Origin: a virus
Length of the DNA: 26,357 bases
Virus record (IMG/VR): IMGVR_UViG_3300010391_000427
Span: 1-26,357 of that record
Strand: one strand, 5' to 3'
Shown: positions 1 to 6,913 of the stretch, in pieces
How positions within the stretch are numbered: position 1 is the stretch's first letter
How the letters are laid out: each line of letters opens with the position of its first letter
Notes under the pieces: generated by a model
The model's input: the letters and a program-made list of their open reading frames with translations, nothing else
Database searches by the model: none
What the model was told of the DNA's origin: nothing
Translations under genes and position numbers: made by a program

Positions 1-35
1 CCTCGATCCCCCAATGGAGGAACCGCTCGCCCCCG

Positions 36-212
36 CTACCCTGCCAGCTTGAGCCGGAGCACGATCTCCTTCTTCACCGACTCTTCGACGTGCCGCATCG
101 TGCTTTCATGCACGCCGGCTTCTCGGGCCAGCTGCGAGATCGAAGAAAACGCCTCGGAGGCGTCGGCCCCGGTCAGGAACTCACGCAGACGATAGAGGAG
201 CAGGCGTCCCAT
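36..212 (-). CDS. Small helix-turn-helix protein, 58 aa
   Basis: Leftward frame of 58 codons from an ATG at 212 to TAG at 36-38. Residues about 24-42 (ISQLAREAGVHESTMRHVE) read as a classic helix-turn-helix: Leu-Ala, then Gly-Val at the turn, then Ser-Thr at the start of the recognition helix. A basic tail (KKEIVLRLKLAG) follows. The family is unrecognised; the inference is a small DNA-binding regulator. No good Shine-Dalgarno sequence precedes the ATG (upstream bases are CT-rich), which lowers confidence. An in-frame TGA lies 18 bases further upstream of the six codons preceding ATG, so no longer form is likely. It lies next to the 213-631 gap, whose two dyads would be natural operators for such a protein. 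Confidence 0.45.
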   Translation of the reverse strand: MGRLLLYRLREFLTGADASEAFSSISQLAREAGVHESTMRHVEESVKKEIVLRLKLAG

Positions 213-280
213 GAGGAGTAGGAGTCCCGAGTCGGAACAGACCTGTGCTCATACCCCCCCTACCCCCCATGCAGCGGCAC

Positions 281-303
281 GGGGTGGGATGTAGGGAGGT
301 GGG
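281..303 (+). other. Potential G-quadruplex
   Basis: Four G runs (4, 3, 3 and 3 Gs) are separated by loops of 1, 5 and 4 bases, which fits the usual intramolecular G-quadruplex pattern. C7 and C6 runs lie just upstream (254-268) and could pair with the same Gs as an alternative hairpin. Function is not known. Confidence 0.4.
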
Positions 304-352
304 CCCGAGATTGCTTACTTTGGTATTACCGCGGCAATCAGCATCCAGGAGG

Positions 353-370
353 CAGGTGACGCATCACCTG
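353..370. promoter_or_regulatory. Perfect 7-bp dyad, operator candidate
   Basis: CAGGTGA, four bases (CGCA), then TCACCTG. The half-site CAGRTGA resembles that of the dyad at 546-562, so the two may be operators for one regulator. It could equally be an RNA hairpin, because a T5 run follows at 385-389. Confidence 0.4.
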
Positions 371-545
371 TCGGCTTTCGGCCATTTTTCCTGGCGCCCC
401 TACGCGGTTTCAGGGGGTTCGCAGCCTGAGCGGGGCTCCCCCATGCGTGATTCGGAGACTTACGGCTCCCCGAAAAAGAAGACCGGAGCACTTGCGCAAT
501 CGAGGTGACTGCTCTAGGGTGGCTCTTGGTACCGCTCATTACAGC

Positions 546-562
546 CAGATGACTAGCATCTG
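546..562. promoter_or_regulatory. 6-bp dyad, operator candidate
   Basis: CAGATG, five bases (ACTAG), then CATCTG. The half-sites are close to those of the dyad at 353-370. It lies between the two leftward genes. Assignment as an operator is inference. Confidence 0.35.
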
Positions 563-599
563 TCATAGGGCGCGGTCAAGAGAGATTGGGAAATCGGAT

Positions 600-630
600 G
601 GCCGGGGCTCTGACGGGCTCCGGCCATTTT
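600..630 (+). terminator. Terminator-like hairpin
   Basis: GGCCGGGGC (600-608) pairs with GCTCCGGCC (617-625): nine pairs including one G-U, with an 8-base loop, followed by ATTTT. The T run makes it read best on the plus strand, although no plus-strand gene precedes it. On the minus strand it lies directly after the stop of the leftward gene ending at 632 and is followed by a weaker T3, so it may serve that gene. Confidence 0.5.
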
Positions 631-631
631 C

Positions 632-1030
632 CTAGTGCGGCTGCCAGTCACGGGCCCAGGAGAAGTCCCCTGGGGGGTCTGACATCCAGGTGGGCGGCTT
701 CCAGGGCTCGTAGGCTCCGGCGTTCGATGCGTTCCCGGGGTACTTGCCGAGGGGCTGGGCGCCTTGCTGCTTCGCGCTTTTCTCTCCCAGGGAGTCCCAG
801 GCTCTCTCGAGAGCCATCAGGGACTTGGCGCTGTCGGAGCGCCAGGCCTGGTCCAGGAGCTTCTTGGCTCGAGCCTCGAAGCGCTCTCGCTTGTCCTCGC
901 AGAGGATGAGTAGCCGGCCGGCGCAGCCGCGAATGTGGGGCTTTCCTGGGTCTGCCCTGATGCCCCTGGCCCGAGAGAGGCTGTTCCAGAGCTCGATCAG
1001 AGCCAGCTTCTTCCTGGTGGCCTCGGACAT
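632..1030 (-). CDS. Hypothetical phage protein, 132 aa
   Basis: The family is not recognised. The reading frame is open further upstream, but the ATG at 1030 is preceded by GGAAG at a good distance (GGAAGAAGC-ATG). The upstream extension has unlike, Leu/Arg-biased composition, so I chose 1030. Residues about 1-85 are charged and helix-prone (MSEATRKKLALIELWN; later ARAKKLLDQAW and LMALERAWDSLGE). The C-terminal 45 residues are Pro/Trp-rich (YEPWKPPTWMSDPP), probably extended. It is divergent from the packaging operon starting at 1109, and the stop abuts the hairpin at 600-630. A role near the terminase genes could be regulatory or packaging-linked, but nothing shows it. Confidence 0.6.
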   Translation of the reverse strand: MSEATRKKLALIELWNSLSRARGIRADPGKPHIRGCAGRLLILCEDKRERFEARAKKLLDQAWRSDSAKSLMALERAWDSLGEKSAKQQGAQPLGKYPGNASNAGAYEPWKPPTWMSDPPGDFSWARDWQPH

Positions 1031-1108
1031 GCTTCTTCCAACGGCCGAGAAACTACCCAGGGAAGGCCTCTTGCGCAATCCCGCCTCCTGTGCTCTCTTC
1101 TCCGGCCT
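1031..1108. promoter_or_regulatory. Divergent spacer, probable late-operon promoter region
   Basis: A 78-base gap separates the leftward 132-aa gene from the start of the rightward packaging/structural operon, so it should hold promoter signals. No clear sigma-70 -35/-10 pair is seen. The palindrome-centred 11-mer CTTGCGCAATC (1070-1080) occurs identically at 491-501 and could be part of a phage-specific promoter or a binding site. Confidence 0.3.
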
Positions 1109-1363
1109 ATGACGAACGAAGCTGCGCCAACGGAAAAGCCCAAGAAGCACCGCCGAACGACCGAGGAACACAAGCTCTACCTCCAGGCCAAGATCAAGGC
1201 TCTGGAGGTGAAGCAGGAGCAAGCCATCAAGGCCGCCCTGGAGTGCTCTGCCGTTGAGGTAGGCAAGCTGGCTGTTCTCAGGCCGGGGGACAAGAACATC
1301 TCCACGGCGGCCCAACTCCTCACGGCCTCGGCAGCCGCCATCAAGACGATCCTGACGACATGA
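1109..1363 (+). CDS. Small hypothetical protein at start of packaging operon, 84 aa
   Basis: The N-terminus is strongly basic (KPKKHRRTTEEHK), followed by a long helix of alternating charged and Ala residues (LYLQAKIKALEVKQEQAIKA). The C-terminal part contains STAAQLLTASAAAIKTIL. The frame is open upstream to 935, but the translation there is Pro/Leu-rich and lies opposite the leftward gene, so ATG 1109 is preferred even though no strong Shine-Dalgarno precedes it. The stop overlaps the next ATG (ATGA at 1360-1363). The position, first in the operon and two genes before terL, is compatible with a small terminase or packaging accessory protein. That is inference from position; no family was recognised. 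Confidence 0.65.
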   Translation: MTNEAAPTEKPKKHRRTTEEHKLYLQAKIKALEVKQEQAIKAALECSAVEVGKLAVLRPGDKNISTAAQLLTASAAAIKTILTT

Positions 1364-1620
1364 AAGCTCTCAAGTGGACGAGTAGCTGCGAGAAGCGCTA
1401 CCGCGAGGCCATCGACATCCTGGACATTCCTGGCTCATTCTGCCGTTGCGTGCAGGCGGATATCGAGATGTACGAGGCTGTCCATCCTGGAGACAGGACG
1501 GAATTCAAGGCGGTGGCGTTCAACCGCCCCGTGCTCGAGAAACTCCAGCAGAACAAGTGGCTCACTACCAAGCTGGACAAGAAGAAGAGATACTACAAGC
1601 CGTCCGATCTGGAATCGTAA
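1360..1620 (+). CDS. Hypothetical protein, 86 aa
   Basis: Starts in an ATGA overlap with the preceding gene and ends six bases before the next ATG. The protein is mixed alpha/beta by eye, with Cys at residues 10, 28 and 30, and a basic C-terminal part (NKWLTTKLDKKKRYYKPSD). Residues KAVAFNRPVLEKLQQNKWL could form a small helical DNA-contact region, but there is no clear HTH. The family is not recognised. Coupling to neighbours in the packaging operon suggests a role in DNA packaging or its control. Confidence 0.6.
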   Translation: MKALKWTSSCEKRYREAIDILDIPGSFCRCVQADIEMYEAVHPGDRTEFKAVAFNRPVLEKLQQNKWLTTKLDKKKRYYKPSDLES

Positions 1621-1625
1621 CCGCC

Positions 1626-1862
1626 ATGGCCTTCTGGGGAGCAGATCCGCGCTTCAATAAGAATGTGGACATGCTCCAGGTCCGTCTGAAGATCCTCGAG
1701 ATCCTATCGGAGAATGAGACCAAGACGGCGGATATCATCAAGGCGCTACGCATCGTCTGCGGCGAGAGCATCATCAAACGAGCGCTGCATCATCTGGAGC
1801 TGGACGGATACATCTCCCGCAGGGCGAGGACGGAGCCGTGGAAGATCAAGGCGAGAGAGTAG
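1626..1862 (+). CDS. Winged-helix-like DNA-binding protein, candidate small terminase, 78 aa
   Basis: Residues about 17-70 have the order expected of a winged helix: LQVRLKILEILSENETKTA (first helix and turn), DIIKALRI (second helix), ESIIKRALHHLELDGYIS (recognition helix leading to the wing), then a basic strand (RRARTEPWKIKARE). The phrase HHLELDGYISRR strongly resembles MarR/ArsR-type winged-helix ends. It sits immediately upstream of terL and overlaps it by 25 bases, the usual place for a small terminase, which also binds DNA through an HTH. At 78 residues it is short for a small terminase and lacks an obvious oligomerisation region, so a transcriptional regulator is the alternative. The Shine-Dalgarno is weak. 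Confidence 0.6.
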   Translation: MAFWGADPRFNKNVDMLQVRLKILEILSENETKTADIIKALRIVCGESIIKRALHHLELDGYISRRARTEPWKIKARE

Positions 1863-3412
1863 AGCGTGTATTTACGCTCCGTGGCCCGGCCGCTTTATAC
1901 TTCGCCTGCAACTCCAGGGAGGTCTTGCTCGAGGGCGGCACTCGTACTGGAAAAAGCTGGTCCTTTCTCATCAAGGCCAAGTACACGGCAGATCAGTACC
2001 CGGGCTCGCGGCAGATCATATGCCGCCAGACACGCAAGTCACTGAACGAGTCCATCCTAAAGGACTGGCGCGAAGAGATCCTGTGGACTGGACATCCGGC
2101 TGTATCTGCCTCAGCTTCCAAAGAGCACCAGGATCTATACCACTGGCCGAATGGTTCTGAGGTATTTTTGGCCGGCCTGGAGGGTATGCGCGACACGGCC
2201 TCGCCGATCCTCTCGACCAAGTGGGACAGAATCTACGTCTGCCAGGCAGAGGAGACGAGCCAGAACGATTGGGAGATCCTCTCTACGCGACTCAGCTCAT
2301 TCAAGACGCCATATCACCAGATGACCGCCGACTGCAATCCGGCGGACCCAAGCCACTGGCTCAACACGCGCTTCGCGCCTGACCGTGAGAAGGAGTCCCG
2401 TTCTCGCTTCCCGTTCCGGCACTACGACAACCCCTCCTTCTACGATGGCCTGTACCCGAACGGGCACTACACGCCGCATGGCGCAGAGTATGTAGGCATA
2501 CTGGAAACGACACTGACTGGCGTACGGCGTGAACGCTACCTGTTGCACAAGTGGGTCGCGGCCGAAGGCCAGATCCTCGACACCTGGGATCCACGCATCC
2601 ATTCCATAGACGCCAAACTCGAGAAGGACGGGGTTCACGGATGGTTGATCCATGCACCGAGCGTCTCCGAGAGCCCGATCAGGGTCGCCTACTTCACCTG
2701 CGGCGTGGACTTCGGGTGGCATCCCGATCCTGGCTGCATGCAGCTCTGGGCCTACGATTCACCCAGATGGCACCCGCTCATCCGCCGCTTCAGGATCTAC
2801 GAGGTAATGAAACTGCGCTGGCAGCGCGAGCAGTGGGTAGACCTCGCCGAGAAGTGGTGGCAGGAGTACGGCGTCTCCTGGTTCTCCTGCGACCCGCACG
2901 ACCCGGAGAATATCAACGCCTTCAACATCCGCCTCGGCAAGAAGAACGCCCGCAACGTCCCCAAGCTAGCCATCAAGTGCCCTCCCATCGGCGGTGGCCA
3001 CCAGCGTGCGAAGCACAACTCGGCAGCGATCGACCTCATGCGTGAAGGGCTGAAGGGCGCAACTGGGCATGTCAGAAGCTACTACTTCAAGGACGCCTTC
3101 CCGGAGGGGATCGACGAAGAGCTCAGGCGTACAGGGAGGCCGACCTGTTTCGAGCAGGAAGTCGAGTCATGGACCTACGCCGTAGACGCAAACGGGAACC
3201 CGACTCCCAAGCCCAGTAACGACTGTGACGAGCATGCGGTCGATTGCGATCGCTACGATCAGACGTTGAACTTCGTGCGCGGCTTCGGGAAGATGCCGCG
3301 TGAACAACCCAGGTATGCCCCTGGCTCGGATGACGAACTAATGGCACAGCTAGAAGAGGAAGCAGCCAAGGAGCGCCGCAAGACGAAGAACAGGAGGCCG
3401 CCGTGGGAGTGA
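1838..3412 (+). CDS. terL: Terminase large subunit (packaging ATPase/nuclease)
   Basis: A 524-residue DNA-packaging motor. The ATPase half has Walker A GGTRTGKS at 33-40, the segment IYVCQAEE at 132-139 in the Walker B/catalytic-Glu position, and a coupling motif TADCNP at 163-168. The nuclease half has the acidic residues expected of the RNase H-like terminase nuclease: Asp291 in GVDFG, Asp352 in SCDPHDPE, and Asp464/Asp469 in NDCDEHAVDCDRY. The fragment RIYEVMK (319-325) fits the conserved strand after the first Asp. Length is normal for the family. The start is GTG 1838, with GAGGA seven bases upstream. The protein is known to work with a small subunit and the portal, cutting and pumping the genome into proheads. 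Confidence 0.95.
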   Translation: MEDQGERVERVFTLRGPAALYFACNSREVLLEGGTRTGKSWSFLIKAKYTADQYPGSRQIICRQTRKSLNESILKDWREEILWTGHPAVSASASKEHQDLYHWPNGSEVFLAGLEGMRDTASPILSTKWDRIYVCQAEETSQNDWEILSTRLSSFKTPYHQMTADCNPADPSHWLNTRFAPDREKESRSRFPFRHYDNPSFYDGLYPNGHYTPHGAEYVGILETTLTGVRRERYLLHKWVAAEGQILDTWDPRIHSIDAKLEKDGVHGWLIHAPSVSESPIRVAYFTCGVDFGWHPDPGCMQLWAYDSPRWHPLIRRFRIYEVMKLRWQREQWVDLAEKWWQEYGVSWFSCDPHDPENINAFNIRLGKKNARNVPKLAIKCPPIGGGHQRAKHNSAAIDLMREGLKGATGHVRSYYFKDAFPEGIDEELRRTGRPTCFEQEVESWTYAVDANGNPTPKPSNDCDEHAVDCDRYDQTLNFVRGFGKMPREQPRYAPGSDDELMAQLEEEAAKERRKTKNRRPPWE

Positions 3413-3600
3413 GTGAAGAGTTGTTTCGTGACGGTTTAGCCTGTTCGCGCTGTCATAAAACACAACCAGAGGTCTTCATCAGACTGAAGACGATGTACGG
3501 TCAATGGCTGTGTGATGATTGCCTGGAGAAGAAGATAGAAGAAGCACCGTGTCCGATGTGCGGCAGATCAAACAAAGTAGAAACTGAACAACATGACTGA
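3403..3600 (+). CDS. Zinc-ribbon-like small protein, 65 aa
   Basis: Three CxxC pairs are visible: Cys14/Cys17, Cys37/Cys40 and Cys50/Cys53, in a protein of 65 residues, so at least one structural zinc site is likely. The start is GTG 3403 with AGGAGG five bases upstream, overlapping the terL stop. The base composition is more AT-rich than its neighbours (AAAACACAACC, AACAAAGTAGAAACTGAACAAC), suggesting separate origin. The stop overlaps the following ATG. Function is unknown; zinc-ribbon proteins bind nucleic acids or proteins. Confidence 0.75.
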   Translation: MGVSEELFRDGLACSRCHKTQPEVFIRLKTMYGQWLCDDCLEKKIEEAPCPMCGRSNKVETEQHD

Positions 3601-4312
3601 TGCTCCCGCGGTAGTTGCCACTCAGTGGAATCTGATCGCCGCCGGGCCTTCTCGCGCCCACCTGTCGAGCGCGGATCTGCTGGAAGGCCCCGTCGTCACC
3701 GTCAATCGCGCCATCGACATCATGGAGCGGGGTATTCTGGTGGACTTCGCGGCCTTTGCCGATACACCAGCCGGCTACTGGAAGCCGCTGAATCTCGAAC
3801 GGCATCTGAAGCCGGGAATGCAAATCTGGCTCTCCCCCGCCCACATCACGGCCTGGGATCAACAACTGCCTGCCTGGCTCGGTATACGACCGCTTCCGTT
3901 CGGGACAGTTCCGGACATCGTGAAGATCAAGAAGCACGCCATGGAGGCACTCAAGAAAAGCAACGTCGGGGTGGAGGCGGCCGTGATGGACTTCCTGGAC
4001 CTGCTCGAAAAAGACATTCCATCTCCGAGAGCCGTGTTCACGACGCTCGCTGCCCTCGAGCGCATCTTCCTCTTCAGGCCGACCAAGGTCCGCCTGCTCT
4101 GTGCCGACATGGATGGAGCTGAACGAGATGGCCAGACCGTGGAAGACTTCATGGAGGACAACAAGAAACGGCTGTCCGGCCTGGACCGCTGGCAGCATGA
4201 ACGCCTCTCCCTCGGTCGTGCGATCCGGATGGTCAAGGCCGGCTTTGGCTGCGAGGTGGAGTTCTACACGCCTAGGCCAGAGGAGTCCTTCGACGGAGCT
4301 CTGGTCCATTGA
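3593..4312 (+). CDS. DUF115/MptE-like Rossmann protein, 239 aa
   Basis: The N-terminal strand-loop LIAAGPSRAHL (14-24), the pair VVTVNRAID (34-42), and a later ALERIFLFRPTKVRLLCADMDG (154-175) follow the plan of DUF115/MptE-like and related sialyltransferase-fold proteins: a GPS nucleotide-binding loop, then xNRA, then a late strand ending in an Asp-rich loop. Phages carry such proteins with unknown acceptors. Enzymatic action, perhaps glycosyl or nucleotidyl transfer, is inference. ATG 3593 overlaps the preceding stop. It lies between terL and portal, where it is not required for assembly, so it is probably an accessory gene. About 138 bases separate it from the portal gene. The family call is moderately sure; the activity is not. 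Confidence 0.6.
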   Translation: MTDAPAVVATQWNLIAAGPSRAHLSSADLLEGPVVTVNRAIDIMERGILVDFAAFADTPAGYWKPLNLERHLKPGMQIWLSPAHITAWDQQLPAWLGIRPLPFGTVPDIVKIKKHAMEALKKSNVGVEAAVMDFLDLLEKDIPSPRAVFTTLAALERIFLFRPTKVRLLCADMDGAERDGQTVEDFMEDNKKRLSGLDRWQHERLSLGRAIRMVKAGFGCEVEFYTPRPEESFDGALVH

Positions 4313-4450
4313 GCCTGGATGCAGCCGAAAAGCACCAGCTTGAGCAAACCTAGAAATTGAGTAGCTCGGGCACTAGAGTCCGCCGCCACTTATGGCGATG
4401 CCTGGACGAGCAAGGAGAGGAGAGGCTTATCCTCTTCGGGGAGTCGTCGG

Positions 4451-6376
4451 ATGATCGATGTCAGTGCCGAGGGCCTCGCCAACGAGGTCAAGCAGGCGAT
4501 CGAGCATCGGGACACGTTCCTGGGCGAGCCGTACCGTGAGGCAGTCAGGCGCTTCTACGGCCCTGCGTACAAGACCCGCTACGGACAGCCGGCGATCGTT
4601 GACTACGAGAACCACGCCCACGCCTGGATCTCAGTCTTCTTGCCAGTCCTTGCTTCTGGGAACCCGCGCATGCGAGGCAGAACTCCTCGCCTGGGAGGGG
4701 CTGCCGCGTTCGCCAAGGCTTGTGAGCTTGCCGGCAACAGAAACTTCGAGCTCACCGATGTCAAGCGCACGATCGAGCAGCTAGCTACAGACTGGGCCTT
4801 CAAGTATTGCGTCGGGCTCACTACCCCCGTGCCAGTCAAAGGGCTACGCGAGCGCGAGGATCCACCTCATCGGCCGACCACCAGGCGCATGTCCCTGGAC
4901 GACTACATCTGGGATCCTCTGGCCCGCCAGCACGCCGAGACGCGATTCCAGGGGCACAAGATCGTCAGGGACAAGGACAGCCTCCTGGATGAGGCTGCGC
5001 AGTTTCCGGAACGCTCGTGGAACACGGATGCGATCCAGTCTCTCGACGAGGATCACACCCGCCAGCGAATGCGCGAACGTGTGACTGGCATGGTCCATCG
5101 TCAGGAGGTCGAGTTCTGGGAACTCTGGATCCCTGAGATCACTCTCGAAGACGCCGTGGACGTGACCGGCAAGAAGTTTCAGCCTGATCCTGACAATGGC
5201 TACAACGGCACGATCTACACGATCGATCCAGAGAGGGGGACCATGCTGCGTTCCCCGAGGCCGTTCTGGGGGCCTCGGGATGGCATGTATACGTTCTCCG
5301 GATATCTGTATGTCCCTGACGAGAGCGTTGGCCTCTCTCCTCTCGCGGCCACGGCAGCGCAAGCGGAAGAGTTCAACAAGATGACAAGCTCCGCGATGGA
5401 GGCCATGCGCAGATTCAAGATCGGGTTCGCGGTCAGTTCCGAATCTGGTGGCCTGGAAGAAAAGCTAGCCGAGTTCCAGGATCTTGGTGTCTTCACCGTT
5501 GATGGGGCAATGGACGATCTCGCCAAGCATTTCATGCAAGTGCAGTTTGGCGGGATAACTCCGCAACATCTCCAGGCCCTCGATACGCTGCGCTCGATCC
5601 TCGAGCGTGCGTCCGGCCTCACCGAGGCCAAGCAAGGTCTCGCGTCCGGCGCTGCAACAGCCACAGAGGCCTCGATTGCCGAGATGGGAAGCGGCAAGCG
5701 CATGGGCTACATGACCGAGAAGTTCGTGCAGTCCGTCGTGAAGCCAATCGCCAAGAAGGAAATCTGGTATCTGGCCATGGACCCGCGCTCACGCATCGGG
5801 CTAGGGGATCTCGCTTCCGGCCTCTTCATCGACCCGAAGACCGGCAAACCGATCGAGAATCCGGTCATGCAGGGCGGACCTGAGCATGGAGACTACCTCG
5901 AGGATCTTGATATCGAGATCCAGCCGCTCTCCATGCGCTTCACGACCGAGATGCTCGAGGCCGAGCGCCAGGCGTCATGGGAGCAATTCCTGCTCTCGAC
6001 GGCCCCCATGATCCCGAGCCTGCCGTACGTCGATTGGGGCCTCGTCTACCAGCGCAAGGCCGAGTCCCTTGGCGACCCATCGCTTGCCCGAACGATCGAT
6101 ATCGAGAAAGCGATGATGATGGGCATGATCCAGATGCAGATGCAGATTGGTCAGATGGCGCAGGGTGTCACGACGCAGCCGACCTCTGTACAGCCCCGCC
6201 TCGGGATTGACACCATGAAGCAGCAGCCCCCCAAGGCGCCTTCGATGCCGGCACTGAAATCATCCGAGAGTCCGCGTGGATTCTCGAAGAACGCTAGACC
6301 GCAACCCAACAAGGGGCCACGGATGGCCGGGGCCTCCGCAACTACAAGGAGTACAAGTGGACAAGAAGGTAAATGA
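4451..6376 (+). CDS. Portal (head-tail connector) protein, 641 aa
   Basis: Assigned from place and pattern: it directly follows terminase and precedes scaffold and capsid. It is within the podovirus portal length range and has the portal-like order of an N-terminal helical part, a central beta-rich region (VEFWELWIPEITLEDAVD; GYLYVPDESVGLSPLAATAA), then helices around LRSILERASGLTEAKQGL and ASGAATATEASIAEMGSGKR. These latter segments are typical of portal stems and crowns. A Met/Gln-rich helix (about 555-572) and a Pro/Ser-rich, probably disordered tail end the protein. ATG 4451 has GGGGAG eight bases upstream. In the family, twelve copies form the vertex ring through which DNA is packaged and ejected. 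No invariant motif was available for proof. Confidence 0.8.
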   Translation: MIDVSAEGLANEVKQAIEHRDTFLGEPYREAVRRFYGPAYKTRYGQPAIVDYENHAHAWISVFLPVLASGNPRMRGRTPRLGGAAAFAKACELAGNRNFELTDVKRTIEQLATDWAFKYCVGLTTPVPVKGLREREDPPHRPTTRRMSLDDYIWDPLARQHAETRFQGHKIVRDKDSLLDEAAQFPERSWNTDAIQSLDEDHTRQRMRERVTGMVHRQEVEFWELWIPEITLEDAVDVTGKKFQPDPDNGYNGTIYTIDPERGTMLRSPRPFWGPRDGMYTFSGYLYVPDESVGLSPLAATAAQAEEFNKMTSSAMEAMRRFKIGFAVSSESGGLEEKLAEFQDLGVFTVDGAMDDLAKHFMQVQFGGITPQHLQALDTLRSILERASGLTEAKQGLASGAATATEASIAEMGSGKRMGYMTEKFVQSVVKPIAKKEIWYLAMDPRSRIGLGDLASGLFIDPKTGKPIENPVMQGGPEHGDYLEDLDIEIQPLSMRFTTEMLEAERQASWEQFLLSTAPMIPSLPYVDWGLVYQRKAESLGDPSLARTIDIEKAMMMGMIQMQMQIGQMAQGVTTQPTSVQPRLGIDTMKQQPPKAPSMPALKSSESPRGFSKNARPQPNKGPRMAGASATTRSTSGQEGK

Positions 6377-6626
6377 TCCCGGCGCGACCCAGATGAACTT
6401 CGAGTCGAAGAAGCAATACAAGACGCCCGACTTCACTGCGCTCGATCGGGCGGCGAACGTCACACACGCGCAATCGAACTTCGATGGCGGAGCGACTACC
6501 AAACAGGGCGGCGTTCAGAGGTCGTCCGGTCAGACAAACTTCGAATCGGAGGAGCAGATCAAGGTGAAGACCAAGCTCTCTCACTTCGGCGAGAAGGAAG
6601 GCACTGGCTCTCAGGGGGGTTACTGA
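6357..6626 (+). CDS. Small hypothetical protein between portal and capsid genes, 89 aa
   Basis: The frame is open from 6276, but GTG 6357 is chosen because AAGGAG (6347-6352) lies five bases upstream and this gives a normal short overlap with the portal stop. The protein is hydrophilic, with three similar short segments: MNFESKKQ, SNFDGG and TNFESEEQ. This [STM]NF[ED][SG] repeat may be short linear binding motifs. The composition suggests a disordered protein. The stop overlaps the next ATG (TGATG). The family is unknown; it may be a head-assembly helper because it lies between portal and scaffold. Confidence 0.6.
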   Translation: MDKKVNDPGATQMNFESKKQYKTPDFTALDRAANVTHAQSNFDGGATTKQGGVQRSSGQTNFESEEQIKVKTKLSHFGEKEGTGSQGGY

Positions 6627-6913
6627 TGGGCAAAGGAGAAAAGAAACGGAAGCCGTCTCAGATCGAGATTGCTGCCGGCACTTCGAAAATATCCAGCGCT
6701 GCGTACCGCGCACAGCAAGCAGATGACGCTCGCAAGTCGGCCGCGAAACAACGCCAGGCTGCGAAATCATTTGTCCCAGCTCCCTATCAAACGCGCCTCG
6801 GCTATGAGAATGCCGAGAAGGCAGAGCGCGAGGACATGCAGAGGCGGTTGAAGGATCGCCTGTACGAGGGAGATCCAAAATACAGGAAGGGCATGAGGCG
6901 TTACTCGAAATGA
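6626..6913 (+). CDS. Basic hypothetical protein, 95 aa
   Basis: Very Lys/Arg-rich: MGKGEKKRKPSQ at the start, then a long helix of Ala, Gln and Arg (YRAQQADDARKSAAKQRQAA), then EKAEREDMQRRLKDRLYEGD. A DNA- or capsid-binding linker is possible but not shown. The ATG shares one base with the upstream TGA, and the TGA overlaps the next ATG (ATGA 6910-6913), so it is translationally coupled on both sides. No homologous family is recognised. Confidence 0.65.
   Translation: MGKGEKKRKPSQIEIAAGTSKISSAAYRAQQADDARKSAAKQRQAAKSFVPAPYQTRLGYENAEKAEREDMQRRLKDRLYEGDPKYRKGMRRYSK

Larger units (their letters stand above)
213..631. other. Intergenic region without a convincing gene
   Basis: About 420 bases between two leftward genes. 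Open frames exist on both strands (for example 245-508 and 315-566), but their translations are rich in Arg, Ser and Pro without domain character. The region instead shows structural signals: homopyrimidine runs at 254-268, a G-run cluster at 281-303, perfect dyads at 353-370 and 546-562, an 11-base element CTTGCGCAATC at 491-501 that recurs at 1070-1080, a repeated GGCCATTTT(T)CCT at 380-392 and 622-633, and a hairpin at 600-625. It may be a control region, a packaging site or an origin; nothing seen decides between these. Confidence 0.6.

Noticed and set aside
245-566. Open frames at 245-508 (+) and 315-566 (-) as genes
   Set aside because: Biased Arg/Ser/Pro translations, no Shine-Dalgarno, no domain pattern, and overlap with each other and with structural signals.
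632-1315. 227-residue form of the leftward gene
   Set aside because: The extra N-terminal part overlaps the rightward packaging gene and has Leu/Arg-biased composition; ATG 1030 has a good ribosome site.
4366-4430. Possible tRNA in the gap before the portal gene
   Set aside because: A D-arm-like GCTC...GAGT and a CGCCG...TGGCG stem with a 7-base loop can be drawn, but position 33 would be C, there is no T-loop (TTCRANY), no matching acceptor arm and no CCA. The local hairpin CGCCA-CTTA-TGGCG (4384-4397) also lacks a T run, so it is not a terminator.
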